From Lachnospiraceae bacterium (lineage in GTDB: Bacteria; Bacillota; Clostridia; Lachnospirales; Lachnospiraceae), in the NCBI GenBank assembly GCA_910575075.1, contig CAJTCY010000007.1, positions 1 through 64,000 of the forward strand: DNA of 64,000 bases. The letters run 5' to 3'. The position numbers and the translations under genes are program-made. Below, piece by piece: positions 35,460 to 44,441 of this stretch. The notes under the pieces were generated by a model, which saw only the letters and a program-made list of their open reading frames with translations, searched no databases and was not told the origin of the DNA. How positions within the stretch are numbered: the first letter of the stretch is position 1; each line of letters begins with the position of its first letter.

Positions 35460-36647
35460 TTACACATTCTCCTTTTCCATTGTCCCGATAATTTGATCCA
35501 CGCAGTTTGCCCAGATAAAATTATCTCTGACCTTCTCATACCCTCTCTCTATCATTTCTTCTGCTTTTGTTTTGTTATTCAGAAGCTCTCCGGCAATTTC
35601 CGGCAATTTCTCCAGTTTTTCAAGATCATAAATTGCAATCTCTTCTCCTGCCCTGAAATTTTCATCAATCCAACTGCTGGAATCTGTCAGCGGCAGAGAA
35701 TGCTGCAGCAGAATATTAAATATACGGTCATGGGTACCTGCCTTAAACCACGGCATGACATTTAAATTAATTCTGGCATCTGCCATATATGGAAGTGTCT
35801 CGGCAAACGGTATACGATCGTCAATCCGATGTACATTGGAAAGATGTGCCGACGGATGGTTCTCCCATCCTCTGCCCAGCAGCCAGATCTCTAATCCTGC
35901 ATCTGCCAGAACCTTTACTGCCCGCTCTCTGTGGTGCATACGGACCATCCAGTCTAAAGGTTCACTGCAGCGGAAAATTGTTTTCAGCTGGCTGTCCGGC
36001 ACTTGCAGCCCTGTCTGCCGCATCGTAGCAAGCGCTGCCTGTTCTGTCGTCTCCTGACTGTGCGCCAGCATATAGTCTGCCATGACCATGTAAAACTGAT
36101 GCATCATATCCCCTTTGGGAAAATACTCGTTAATTCTATTCAATTCCTGCTGGGGCGCATAGTATGTGCCAGAAAAAAGAATATCGTATTTCCTTTCCTC
36201 ATAGGGTTTCACATGTTCTCCCTGTGTAAAGGTCCCTGCATGAGGCATAAATGCCGTATGAGCAACACAGTCTGAGAAATATTTCTTCACATAGGAGACA
36301 TGGTTCCTGTCACAGCAGAACTGGATATAACGTCTGGGATGCTTTTCCATGGTGGGATGAAAACGCAGGGGATGGTCCATCAATATATTAACAGCCGGAA
36401 CGTTTAGTTCATTCCACAATTCAATAAATAATTCATCTCTTATTCCAAAACCATCAAAACCTATGGCCATATCCACCTTTTCATTTAGAAATTCTGTAAA
36501 ATAATGATAGGAATGCGGGTCTTCTTTGGCTGGATTTTGCAGATCCAGAATAAAAGTTTGGTGACCTCTTTGAGCAAACTCATCACATAACTGGTCCGTA
36601 AAATAATTAAACGAATCTACTCCTGAATAAAATAATACAATCCTCAT
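35460..36647 (-). CDS. Glycosyltransferase, CgeB/DUF3880-like
   Basis: A 395-residue protein. The N-terminal half (MRIVLFYSGVDSFNYFTDQL, then PAVNILMDHPLRFHP) resembles DUF3880. The C-terminal half has a glycosyltransferase-B donor domain (LEIWLLGRGW, FAETLPYMADARINLNVMPW, HDRIFNILLQHSLPLTDSS), as in CgeB/YkvP spore proteins. Donor and acceptor cannot be told. The gene lies 14 nt after purB and 2 nt before licD, so it appears to ride on the purine operon. Confidence 0.75.
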   Translation of the reverse strand: MRIVLFYSGVDSFNYFTDQLCDEFAQRGHQTFILDLQNPAKEDPHSYHYFTEFLNEKVDMAIGFDGFGIRDELFIELWNELNVPAVNILMDHPLRFHPTMEKHPRRYIQFCCDRNHVSYVKKYFSDCVAHTAFMPHAGTFTQGEHVKPYEERKYDILFSGTYYAPQQELNRINEYFPKGDMMHQFYMVMADYMLAHSQETTEQAALATMRQTGLQVPDSQLKTIFRCSEPLDWMVRMHHRERAVKVLADAGLEIWLLGRGWENHPSAHLSNVHRIDDRIPFAETLPYMADARINLNVMPWFKAGTHDRIFNILLQHSLPLTDSSSWIDENFRAGEEIAIYDLEKLEKLPEIAGELLNNKTKAEEMIERGYEKVRDNFIWANCVDQIIGTMEKENV

Positions 36648-36661
36648 ATCGTTTCCTTTTT

Positions 36662-38113
36662 CTAGACATTGATCTCTGCTGTCATTCCAATAACGTCCTG
36701 ATTCTTCTCTAATACTGGTTTCACCGACTGAGCCAGGAATTTTTCCACCTGGAGAGGCGCCCGCCCCACATATTTGGAGGGGTCCATGGAATTTTCCAAT
36801 TCTTCCAGGGTCAGATTAAATGCCGGATCTGCCGCTATCAGTTCCAGCAGATTATTATCTTTGCCTTCTACTTTGACATGTCTGCCTGCTTCCATGGAAA
36901 GCTGGCGGATCTTCTCATGCATTTCCTGACGGTTTCCGCCGTTCTTCACGGCATCCATCATAATATTTTCTGTCGCCATAAAGGGCAGTTCCGCCATCAT
37001 ATGCTTGCGGATGACTTTATCATAAACTACCAGGCCGTCCACCACGTTCAGGCATAAATCCAGAATGCCGTCCACCGCCAGAAAACCTTCCGGAACAGAT
37101 AAACGTTTATTTGCAGAATCATCCAATGTTCTCTCAAACCATTGGGTAGCCGAGGTAATCGCCGGGTTTAAGGCGTCTGCCAGCACATAACGTGCCAGAG
37201 AAGCAATTCTTTCACTTCTCATAGGATTGCGCTTATACGCCATAGCAGAGGAACCAATCTGGTTCTTCTCAAATGGTTCTTCCACTTCCTTCAAATGCTG
37301 AAGGAGACGGATATCATTGGACATCTTATGAGCGCTGGCGGCAATCCCTGCAAGAATATTTAACACCCTGGTATCTACCTTTCTGGAATAGGTCTGTCCT
37401 GATACTGCATAACACGCCTCAAATCCCATTTTTTGTGCAATCATAGGATCAATTTTATCAATGGTTTCCTGATCGCCCGCAAACAGTTCCTGGAAGCTTG
37501 CCTGAGTTCCAGTGGTGCCTTTTGACCCCAGCAGTTTCAGGCTTCCCATCACGTATTCCAGGTCTTCTAAATCCATCAAAAATTCCTGCAGCCACAGAGT
37601 GGCGCGTTTTCCTACCGTAGTGGGCTGCGCTGGCTGAAAATGGGTAAACGCAAGGGTTGGAAGCTCTTTATAAGTGTCCGCAAATTCAGCAAGCTCTGCG
37701 ATGACATTGATAAGCTTTTTACGTACCAGTTTCAGCGCTTCCTTCATTACAATAATATCTGTGTTGTCTCCCACGTAACAGGAAGTGGCCCCGAGATGAA
37801 TGATACCTGCCGCTTTCGGACACTGCTGGCCGTAGGCATAGACATGGCTCATCACATCATGGCGCACCAGTTTTTCTCTCTCTTTCGCCACCTCATAATT
37901 GATATCGTCCACATGGCTTTTTAATTCATCAATCTGCTCCTGTGTGATCACAGGCTTGCCATTTTCACTCAACCCAAGCTCCATTTCCGTCTCAGCCAGG
38001 GCAATCCACAGCTTTCTCCAGGTGCAGAACTTCATATCTGCTGAAAAAATATACTGCATCTCCTTGCTGGCATAACGTTCTGACAACGGGCTGCTGTATC
38101 GATCTGTTGACAT
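36662..38113 (-). CDS. purB: Adenylosuccinate lyase
   Basis: A 483-residue homotetrameric lyase acting twice in purine synthesis (SAICAR to AICAR; adenylosuccinate to AMP). The fumarase-superfamily signature GSSAMAYKRNPMRSERI carries the flexible catalytic loop. THFQPAQPTTVGKRA and HLGATSCYVGDNTD contribute active-site residues. The start at 38113 (MSTDRYSSP) follows AAGGAG. It is the third gene of purC-purF-purB. Confidence 0.96.
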   Translation of the reverse strand: MSTDRYSSPLSERYASKEMQYIFSADMKFCTWRKLWIALAETEMELGLSENGKPVITQEQIDELKSHVDDINYEVAKEREKLVRHDVMSHVYAYGQQCPKAAGIIHLGATSCYVGDNTDIIVMKEALKLVRKKLINVIAELAEFADTYKELPTLAFTHFQPAQPTTVGKRATLWLQEFLMDLEDLEYVMGSLKLLGSKGTTGTQASFQELFAGDQETIDKIDPMIAQKMGFEACYAVSGQTYSRKVDTRVLNILAGIAASAHKMSNDIRLLQHLKEVEEPFEKNQIGSSAMAYKRNPMRSERIASLARYVLADALNPAITSATQWFERTLDDSANKRLSVPEGFLAVDGILDLCLNVVDGLVVYDKVIRKHMMAELPFMATENIMMDAVKNGGNRQEMHEKIRQLSMEAGRHVKVEGKDNNLLELIAADPAFNLTLEELENSMDPSKYVGRAPLQVEKFLAQSVKPVLEKNQDVIGMTAEINV

Positions 38114-38129
38114 AATCTTTCTCCTTTTC

Positions 38130-39575
38130 TTATCGCTCATAATTTCCCCGAATATCTTGTGTGGGAGGATCCATAGGGTAAGCTCCGGTAAAACATCCCT
38201 TACAGATGGAACGTCCTTCTGCCATCTCTGTAAGCCGTTCCATCTTAAGATACCCCAAACTGTCTGCCCCTATAATTTCCCGAATATCTTCCATACTGCG
38301 GTTATAGGCAATCAGCTGCTCCCGTTCTGGAATGTCTGTTCCAAAGTAACAGGGATGCAGAAACGGCGGAGAAGAAATCCTCACATGAACTTCCCGTGCG
38401 CCTGCATCCCGCAGCATCTGCACAATACGGTCTGAGGTAGTTCCCCTCACAATTGAATCATCTATCATGATAATCCTTTTTCCTTTTACTGCTTCTCTAA
38501 GCACATTCAGCTTCACCCGCACGCTGGATTCCCGGCTGCTCTGCCCGGGTTTGATAAATGTCCGTCCCACATAACTGTTTTTGACAAACGCCGTTCCATA
38601 GGGGATTCCTGACTGCAGAGAATATCCCAGGGCCGCCGCATTGCCAGACTCCGGCACTCCCACCACCAGATCTGCTTCGGCCGGAGCGTCTATGGCAAGA
38701 AAACGCCCGGCCCGAATGCGGGAAGCATAGACACTCACCCCGTCAATATGGCTGTCCGGCCTTGCAAAATAGATATATTCAAAAATGCATCTGGCTTCTT
38801 TTTCTCTGGGCAGACACAAACTGGTATCTGAGCTGATTCCCTCCGGCGTGATGGTTACCACCTCTCCAGGCAGGATATCCCGCACAAACTCAGCTCCCAC
38901 AGTTTCCAGTGCACACGTCTCTGAGGCAATCATATAGGCATTGTCTCTTTTTCCGATACAAAGGGGTTTAAACCCAAAGGGATCTCTGGCTCCCACCAGT
39001 TTCCTGGGGCTTGCCACCACCAGAGAAAAAGCGCCCTTCAGCTTTTCTGCGGCGCGTCTCACCGCCTCCTCCACCGTTTTGCTTGCCAGCCGTTCCCTGG
39101 CAATGTGATAGGCAATCACTTCCGAATCAATGGTGGTCTGAAAAATTGCTCCTGTATACTCCAACTCTTCACGCAGCTCATTGGCGTTAATCAGATTTCC
39201 ATTATGCGCTAAGGCCAGCGTTCCCTTTACATAATTGAGGACAAGAGGCTGTGCATTTTCCCTTGTGGAGGCTCCGGCAGTTGAATAGCGCACATGTCCC
39301 ACGCCGATATCTCCCTGCATTTTCGCTAAACCATCCTGGGTAAATACTTCATTTACCAACCCCATTCCTTTCGAAACATTGATATTTTTCGGAGGGCCGC
39401 TGGTTCTGCTGACTGCAATCCCGCAGCTTTCCTGCCCCCGGTGCTGCAGTGCAAACAATCCATAATAAATCGTAGATGCCACATCATTTCCGTCAAAATC
39501 ATACATACCAAAGACACCGCACTCTTCATGCAGCTTGTCCGCCTCTGTATGCGCTTGCATTTTCCTGCTGTCCAT
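38130..39575 (-). CDS. purF: Amidophosphoribosyltransferase
   Basis: A 481-residue enzyme for the first committed purine step (PRPP plus glutamine). A short propeptide of 18 residues precedes the catalytic Cys19 in HEECGVFGMYD, as in the Bacillus-type self-processing enzymes. GHVRYSTAG and HNGNLINA belong to the glutaminase domain; IIMIDDSIVRGTT is the PRPP-binding loop. Cys ligands of a 4Fe-4S cluster are visible, including CKGCFTGAYP near the end. GGAG lies ten bases before the ATG. Confidence 0.97.
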   Translation of the reverse strand: MDSRKMQAHTEADKLHEECGVFGMYDFDGNDVASTIYYGLFALQHRGQESCGIAVSRTSGPPKNINVSKGMGLVNEVFTQDGLAKMQGDIGVGHVRYSTAGASTRENAQPLVLNYVKGTLALAHNGNLINANELREELEYTGAIFQTTIDSEVIAYHIARERLASKTVEEAVRRAAEKLKGAFSLVVASPRKLVGARDPFGFKPLCIGKRDNAYMIASETCALETVGAEFVRDILPGEVVTITPEGISSDTSLCLPREKEARCIFEYIYFARPDSHIDGVSVYASRIRAGRFLAIDAPAEADLVVGVPESGNAAALGYSLQSGIPYGTAFVKNSYVGRTFIKPGQSSRESSVRVKLNVLREAVKGKRIIMIDDSIVRGTTSDRIVQMLRDAGAREVHVRISSPPFLHPCYFGTDIPEREQLIAYNRSMEDIREIIGADSLGYLKMERLTEMAEGRSICKGCFTGAYPMDPPTQDIRGNYER

Positions 39576-39592
39576 ATCCTTCTCCAGTCAAT

Positions 39593-40471
39593 TTAAACGA
39601 ATTTCTCTCCCGTTAAAAGCTCATACGCCTCTTTGTATTTATTTACGGTCTTCTCTACAATCTTATCCGGCAGATGATAATCGCTGTCAGGATTCTCCTT
39701 TAACCAGTCTCTTACAAACTGCTTATCAAACGACGGCTGTGACTTCCCGCAAACATAGCCTTCCACTGGCCAGAATCTGGAACTGTCCGGCGTGAGCATC
39801 TCATCTCCCAGAACCACATTTCCGTTTTCGTCCAGTCCAAACTCAAACTTTGTATCTGCAATGATAATTCCTTTGCTGCGGGCATATTCCGCACATTTCT
39901 TATAGAGCGAAATGGTACAGTCCTTAATAGTTTCTGCATACTGCGCCCCTTTGCCCGGATATTGTTTTTCCAAAATCTCCACCGTATCTTCAAAGGTAAT
40001 GTGTTCATCATGAAGCCCCAGTTCCGCCTTCGTGGTAGGAGTATAAATCGGCTCTGGCAATTGCTCCGATTCCTGCAATCCCTGCGGCAGTTTAATTCCG
40101 CAGACTGTTCCATTTTTCTGATAGCTTTCCCAGCCTGTACCTGTGATATAGCCGCGCACAATGCACTCTATAGGCAGCATATCCAGCTTTTTACATTTCA
40201 TGCTGTTTCCATCAAAATTCTCATTGCGGAAAAATTCCGGCATATCCGCTACATCCGTAGAAATCATATGGTTGGACACAATATCTTTGGTAAAATCAAA
40301 CCAAAATTCAGACATCTGTGTCAAAATCGCCCCCTTCTGCGTGATTTTATTCTTTAAAATCACGTCAAAAGCGGAAATTCTGTCTGTCGCCACAATAATC
40401 ATACTGTCTCCAGTATCATAAACCTCCCGTACTTTTCCTTCTTTTACCGGTTTAAATTCCTGCATACTCAT
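39593..40471 (-). CDS. purC: SAICAR synthetase
   Basis: A 292-residue ligase joining CAIR and aspartate. Visible family motifs are GKVREVYDTGDSMIIVATDRISAFD, MLPIECIVRGYITGTGW (PRTI-like block), and DTKFEFGLDENGNVVLGDEMLTPDSSRFW. The length suits the longer PurC type. GGAGG precedes the start. First gene of the operon; its promoter is at 40521-40550. Confidence 0.97.
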   Translation of the reverse strand: MSMQEFKPVKEGKVREVYDTGDSMIIVATDRISAFDVILKNKITQKGAILTQMSEFWFDFTKDIVSNHMISTDVADMPEFFRNENFDGNSMKCKKLDMLPIECIVRGYITGTGWESYQKNGTVCGIKLPQGLQESEQLPEPIYTPTTKAELGLHDEHITFEDTVEILEKQYPGKGAQYAETIKDCTISLYKKCAEYARSKGIIIADTKFEFGLDENGNVVLGDEMLTPDSSRFWPVEGYVCGKSQPSFDKQFVRDWLKENPDSDYHLPDKIVEKTVNKYKEAYELLTGEKFV

Positions 40472-40520
40472 GAATGTCCTCCATTTCTCACATACCTTGT
40501 TTCATTTCTTGTTCGGCTTA

Positions 40521-40550
40521 ATTATAATACAGGCTCTTTTTATCCGTCAA
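40521..40550 (-). promoter_or_regulatory. Sigma-A promoter of the pur operon
   Basis: Minus-strand TTGACG (40545-40550), 18-nt spacer, TATAAT (40521-40526). The leader is only about 45 nt, so there is no room for a purine riboswitch. Confidence 0.78.
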
Positions 40551-40690
40551 TGAAATTCGTCCTCCGCATGACAGGGGAATTGTAGAAAATTCCAGCGATT
40601 TTTAAAAATGTTTTGTCTAATGTGTAAGTTTTCATGGATGTCAGCTTTGCAATCTCTATCTCTTATGCCCATGTGCAGTTTATTTTCCTT

Positions 40691-40739
40691 CTATCGGAAA
40701 GATACTTTCACACTTCCATATGACAGGGTCTTTCCTATA
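40691..40739. repeat. Short hairpin repeat, family D copy 1
   Basis: An imperfect palindrome whose outer arms TCGGAAAGA...TCTTTCCTATA match three other copies (46765, 55101, 58911). The centre is diverged (CACTTCCATATGACAGG). It lies upstream of purC. Between 40551 and 40690 I see only a small GGAATT/AATTCC stem. Confidence 0.65.
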
Positions 40740-40744
40740 AAGAT

Positions 40745-40906
40745 GATGTTGGGGTCGAATATAATTTTTAACTGCTATTGTTCTAATTGTTTCTAAATTG
40801 CACCAGTAAATGTTACTATTTGCAGCATAATTCATTTCAATAAATGTATGTAATTCAGAGAAAATTCAGACATTTTAATGTGCTTGATCTATTTGACCCC
40901 AACATC
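40745..40906. repeat. Miniature element, family F (nested in element A2)
   Basis: A 162-bp element with perfect 12-bp ends GATGTTGGGGTC / GACCCCAACATC, flanked by an exact 8-bp target duplication ATAAAGAT (40737-40744 and 40907-40914). The duplication overlaps the left end of element A2, so F inserted there last. It has no coding capacity. Confidence 0.85.
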
Positions 40907-40911
40907 ATAAA

Positions 40912-41225
40912 GATTCAGGTGTCAAAAGGTGGTATTATAAATGCTTATTGGCAATTTGCACAAATAAATACAAACGTTGTGGAAACTGTCCCAGACAGAA
41001 GAATTTCTAAGTGTTCCAGCAAAAAATATTGAAATTTTACGCAACCAGCTTATATTCGCCATCCCTGGCTCAAATAAGCCTTTTCCAAACATCCTGTTTG
41101 GAAATTGCTGGTATCTAAATCGAGCACTAAGAAATTCTAACTGTCAGGACAATCCACAACTTTTTGTACCTATTTGTGCAAATTGCCAGCTTCCTTTTAA
41201 TTCACTACCTTTTGACAACCGAATC
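40912..41225. repeat. Long palindromic element, family A copy 2
   Basis: A 314-bp inverted repeat. Ends GATTCAGGTGTCAAAAGGT and its partner CTTTTGACAACCGAATC are followed inward by arms that stay paired for roughly 120 bp (GGCAATTTGCACAAATA with TATTTGTGCAAATTGCC). A 7-bp duplication CTATAAA flanks it at 40735-40741 and 41226-41232 once the nested F element is removed. It shares its ends with A1. The 41233-41440 stretch contains nothing clear. Confidence 0.8.
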
Positions 41226-41440
41226 CTATAAAAAATAGAACTGCCGTTTTCACGATAAAACTCGAAAAGCGGCAGTCCTGCTCATAGTATCCATATTCCA
41301 ATAAAACAAACACATATACCAGACAATTGCATTCACTTTTTAACCGCCGGACAAACTTTTTCTATCTCCTCTTTTTGCAACTTTGGTATCCCGTCTGCTA
41401 TATCCTCCACTTATTAGAATCGTTCCGCGTATAGCAGACG

Positions 41441-42214
41441 TTAGATTTTTACATATTTATCAATCGTAGATTGCTCTAGCACTTTATTTCCTATCAATGT
41501 AATTGCCTTCTTTGGACAATTACTAAAACATCTGTAACAACATGTGCAATTATTCTGTGGTACAGGTTTATTTTCAATCATCTTAATGTTTCCCATAGAA
41601 CAGACATCAGAACACTTACCACAAGAAACACATTTTTCATAATCAATTTTTAACTTTTCTTTGAGTCTGTACGGTTTTCCATAAAACCATAACCTTTGAC
41701 CCAAAAGCCCCGCTATACGATTGATAAACGTCAGTCCGTCCTGACTAAATTGTTTATTTTTTATATTCCTGACCGTTTGCTTTATTTTACGGTCTGCATC
41801 TTTTACAATCTCTCTATTTTTTTCAAGCGGTTTCTTCAATGCTTTTACATCTCCTATACAATCAGGCATTTTCAAATGCAAACCGCCTAATATATTAGCT
41901 CCATACTTTCTAAACAACCTCGCTGAACAGCCTGTTCCATCACCGCTAAACAATCCCATCGTCGCTATAATAAATATGTTTTTACCTGCAAACATTTGTG
42001 AATGAGCATTTATAAAATCTCTGACAATCATAGGCATATCGCTGTAATATACCGGATATCCAAAAACAATATCAGAACTTTCTTTCAGCTTTTCTATGCA
42101 AATATCATCTTCCATAGAATACATTTCTGTCTGGAAAACATTTTTATAATATTCCAAAAATTTACTGACACAATATTTTGTATTTCCCGTACCGCTAAAA
42201 TATATACCTGTCAT
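41441..42214 (-). CDS. EFR1 family ferredoxin-flavodoxin protein
   Basis: A 257-residue protein. The N-terminal half is a flavodoxin-like fold starting GIYFSGTGNTKYC, an FMN phosphate-binding loop. The C-terminal half carries two 4Fe-4S motifs: CVSCGKCSDVC and CTCCYRCFSNC, each followed by a Pro or by a further Cys. Such proteins shuttle low-potential electrons between a flavin and Fe-S clusters. Its partner is unknown. GGAGG precedes the start. No operon partner. Confidence 0.88.
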   Translation of the reverse strand: MTGIYFSGTGNTKYCVSKFLEYYKNVFQTEMYSMEDDICIEKLKESSDIVFGYPVYYSDMPMIVRDFINAHSQMFAGKNIFIIATMGLFSGDGTGCSARLFRKYGANILGGLHLKMPDCIGDVKALKKPLEKNREIVKDADRKIKQTVRNIKNKQFSQDGLTFINRIAGLLGQRLWFYGKPYRLKEKLKIDYEKCVSCGKCSDVCSMGNIKMIENKPVPQNNCTCCYRCFSNCPKKAITLIGNKVLEQSTIDKYVKI

Positions 42215-42371
42215 ATTTTCCTCCGAGTCTGTCTGCTTATTTGTTTCTGATCATAAAATCATTTGCCGGCCGCCCGCAATGCATATTTACGGGCTAATTT
42301 TAATGAGTATGCGATTCAGAAAAGAAAAAGACACATATTTCTGCAGATTCTCGCTATTTCCTTTTAAAATT

Positions 42372-42400
42372 GAGAAGAAATCGGCATAAGCCGATTTCTC
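42372..42400 (-). terminator. Probable terminator of gpmI, displaced by element B1
   Basis: GAGAAGAAATCGGC pairs with GCCGATTTCTC; on the minus strand TTCTCAATTTT follows. It would serve gpmI, but a 334-bp element now lies between them. Confidence 0.5.
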
Positions 42401-42419
42401 CTTTCCCGTTATACTTAAT

Positions 42420-42753
42420 TAGGTAATTGCGAAACTTAGTAATTTTTTGAATTTCATATACAATTCAAAAAATTTAGGAAGAAATATTTTATCATACAAA
42501 ACGCTAAGAAATGCATTTTAGCACCATGGAAACGTACTCCAGAGCATCCCTCTATGTCAAAAAACTGACATTGCTAAGGAAAAAACACAAAAATCATGGA
42601 AGCCTTTGCGGAACATGATTTTCGTATTAAGTGGTTCGTTGTAATGCTTGGTGCGCCCTGCATTTTGTGCGTTTCGTATGAATAAAATATTTTAGTACAA
42701 TTGTATAAATTGTATATGAAATTTCGATAATTTGATAGTTTCGCAATTACCTA
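42420..42753. repeat. Miniature element, family B copy 1, with 10-bp target duplication
   Basis: A 334-bp element with perfect ends TAGGTAATTGCGAAACT and AGTTTCGCAATTACCTA, flanked by an exact 10-bp duplication TATACTTAAT (42410-42419, 42754-42763). No protein is encoded. A partial second end (AGGCAATTGCGAAAG) follows the right duplication at 42764. Related copies are at 55161, 60025 and 30211. The 42215-42371 gap shows nothing else. Confidence 0.9.
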
Positions 42754-42810
42754 TATACTTAATAGGCAATTGCGAAAGAACCTCTAAAAGTATCAATTTC
42801 TCTGCATCAT

Positions 42811-44352
42811 TTACCGTTTTACCAGTAAAGATTTTCCTGTCATCTCTTCCGGCTGCTCCATGCCCATAATTTCAATCAGGGTCGGCGCGATATCTGCCAG
42901 ACAGCCTCCCTCTCTCAAGGTATAACTGTCATCATAGTTGACCAGAATAAACGGAACCGGGTTGATAGTATGTGCAGTAAAACTCTCACCCGTCTTATAA
43001 TCAATAAGCTGCTCTGCATTTCCGTGGTCTGCACACAGGAACATCGTACCATCGGCTTCTTTCAATGCCGCAACTGCTTTTCCCACACAATCGTCTACTG
43101 CTTCCACCGCTGCGATTGCCGCTGCCTCCACTCCGGTATGCCCTACCATATCCGGATTTGCAAAATTTATAATTATGACATCAAATTTATCAGATTTAAT
43201 GGCTTCCACCAGTTTGCCGCACACCTCATATGCGCTCATTTCCGGCTTCAGGTCATACGTTGCAACCTTGGGAGAATTTACCAGTATGCGTTCTTCCCCC
43301 TTGTTGGGTTCTTCTACGCCGCCGTTAAAGAAAAATGTAACATGCGCATATTTTTCTGTCTCGGCAATTCTCGCCTGCGTCTTGCCATGATCTGCCAGAA
43401 ACTGTCCAAACGTATTCGTCAGCTCAACCTTATGGAAGGCAATAATTTTATTGGGAATGGTTACGTCATACTCTGTAAAGCATACATAAGTCACATCTTT
43501 TCTGTTTCCTCTGTCAAAACCATCAAATTCATCCATACAGAAGGTTCTGGTTATTTCTCTTGCACGATCCGGGCGGAAATTAAAGAAGATAATCGTATCT
43601 TTGTCGTTAACAGTTGCAACTGGCTTGCCGTCTCTTTCCACAACGGTAGGCACCACAAACTCGTCTGTAACATCCTCTGCATAAGATGCAGCTACCGCCT
43701 CCACTGCATTAGCCACACGGTTTCCTTCTCCCTCAGCAATCGCACGATACGCCTTCTCCACGCGGTCCCAGCGGTTGTCCCTGTCCATGGCATAATAACG
43801 TCCGGAAACAGTGGCAATCTCTCCTACGCCGATTTCTTTCATCTTGCTCTCAAGCTCTTCCATAAATCCCTTGCCGGAGGTAGGCGCCGTATCACGTCCA
43901 TCTAAAAAGCAGTGCACATAAACTTTCTCAATTCCTTCTCTTCTCGCCAGTTCCAAAAGCCCATACACATGCGTATTATGGCTGTGCACGCCGCCATCTG
44001 ACAAAAGACCATACAGATGCAGAGCAGAATTGTTGTCTTTTACATTTTTCATTCCTGCAAGCAATGCTTCATTCTTAAAAAATTCACCGTCTTCTATTTC
44101 TTTGGTAATCCTTGTCAATTCCTGATACACAATTCTTCCTGCGCCCATATTCAAATGTCCAACCTCAGAATTACCCATCTGTCCGTCTGGAAGACCTACC
44201 GCCAGCCCGCTGGCATTGCCTCTGACAAAGGGACAGTCCTTCATCAGACCGTCTATATTCGGGGTATTTGCCTGATATACTGCATTTGCCTCATGCTTCT
44301 CATTTAAACCAAATCCATCCAGAATCATTAATACCGTAGGTTTCTTACTCAT
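42811..44352 (-). CDS. gpmI: 2,3-bisphosphoglycerate-independent phosphoglycerate mutase
   Basis: A 513-residue Mn-dependent glycolytic mutase of the alkaline phosphatase superfamily. Visible motifs are MILDGFGLNE, PDGQMGNSEVGHLNMGAGR (with the Ser that is phosphorylated), HCFLDGRDTAPTSG, INFANPDMVGHTG, and LCADHGNAEQLID (metal-binding). GGAGG precedes the start. It stands alone. Long plus-strand frames opposite it are shadows. Confidence 0.97.
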   Translation of the reverse strand: MSKKPTVLMILDGFGLNEKHEANAVYQANTPNIDGLMKDCPFVRGNASGLAVGLPDGQMGNSEVGHLNMGAGRIVYQELTRITKEIEDGEFFKNEALLAGMKNVKDNNSALHLYGLLSDGGVHSHNTHVYGLLELARREGIEKVYVHCFLDGRDTAPTSGKGFMEELESKMKEIGVGEIATVSGRYYAMDRDNRWDRVEKAYRAIAEGEGNRVANAVEAVAASYAEDVTDEFVVPTVVERDGKPVATVNDKDTIIFFNFRPDRAREITRTFCMDEFDGFDRGNRKDVTYVCFTEYDVTIPNKIIAFHKVELTNTFGQFLADHGKTQARIAETEKYAHVTFFFNGGVEEPNKGEERILVNSPKVATYDLKPEMSAYEVCGKLVEAIKSDKFDVIIINFANPDMVGHTGVEAAAIAAVEAVDDCVGKAVAALKEADGTMFLCADHGNAEQLIDYKTGESFTAHTINPVPFILVNYDDSYTLREGGCLADIAPTLIEIMGMEQPEEMTGKSLLVKR

Positions 44353-44441
44353 AATATCCTCCTTATTTTTCTGTTTTATCTAATTTATTAATCGTTTTTA
44401 TTTTATCATGCAAGGCACAAAAAAACAACTCTCTATAAAAC

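Noticed and set aside
40472-40520. Purine riboswitch before purC
   Set aside because: The leader is about 45 nt, too short for the aptamer, and has no such core.
42970-43905. 311-codon plus-strand open frame
   Set aside because: It lies antisense to gpmI, whose motifs are intact; the translation is Cys/His/Ile-rich with no family pattern. Same for 50125-50895 (opposite hbd) and 57019-57882 (opposite the NahK-like gene).
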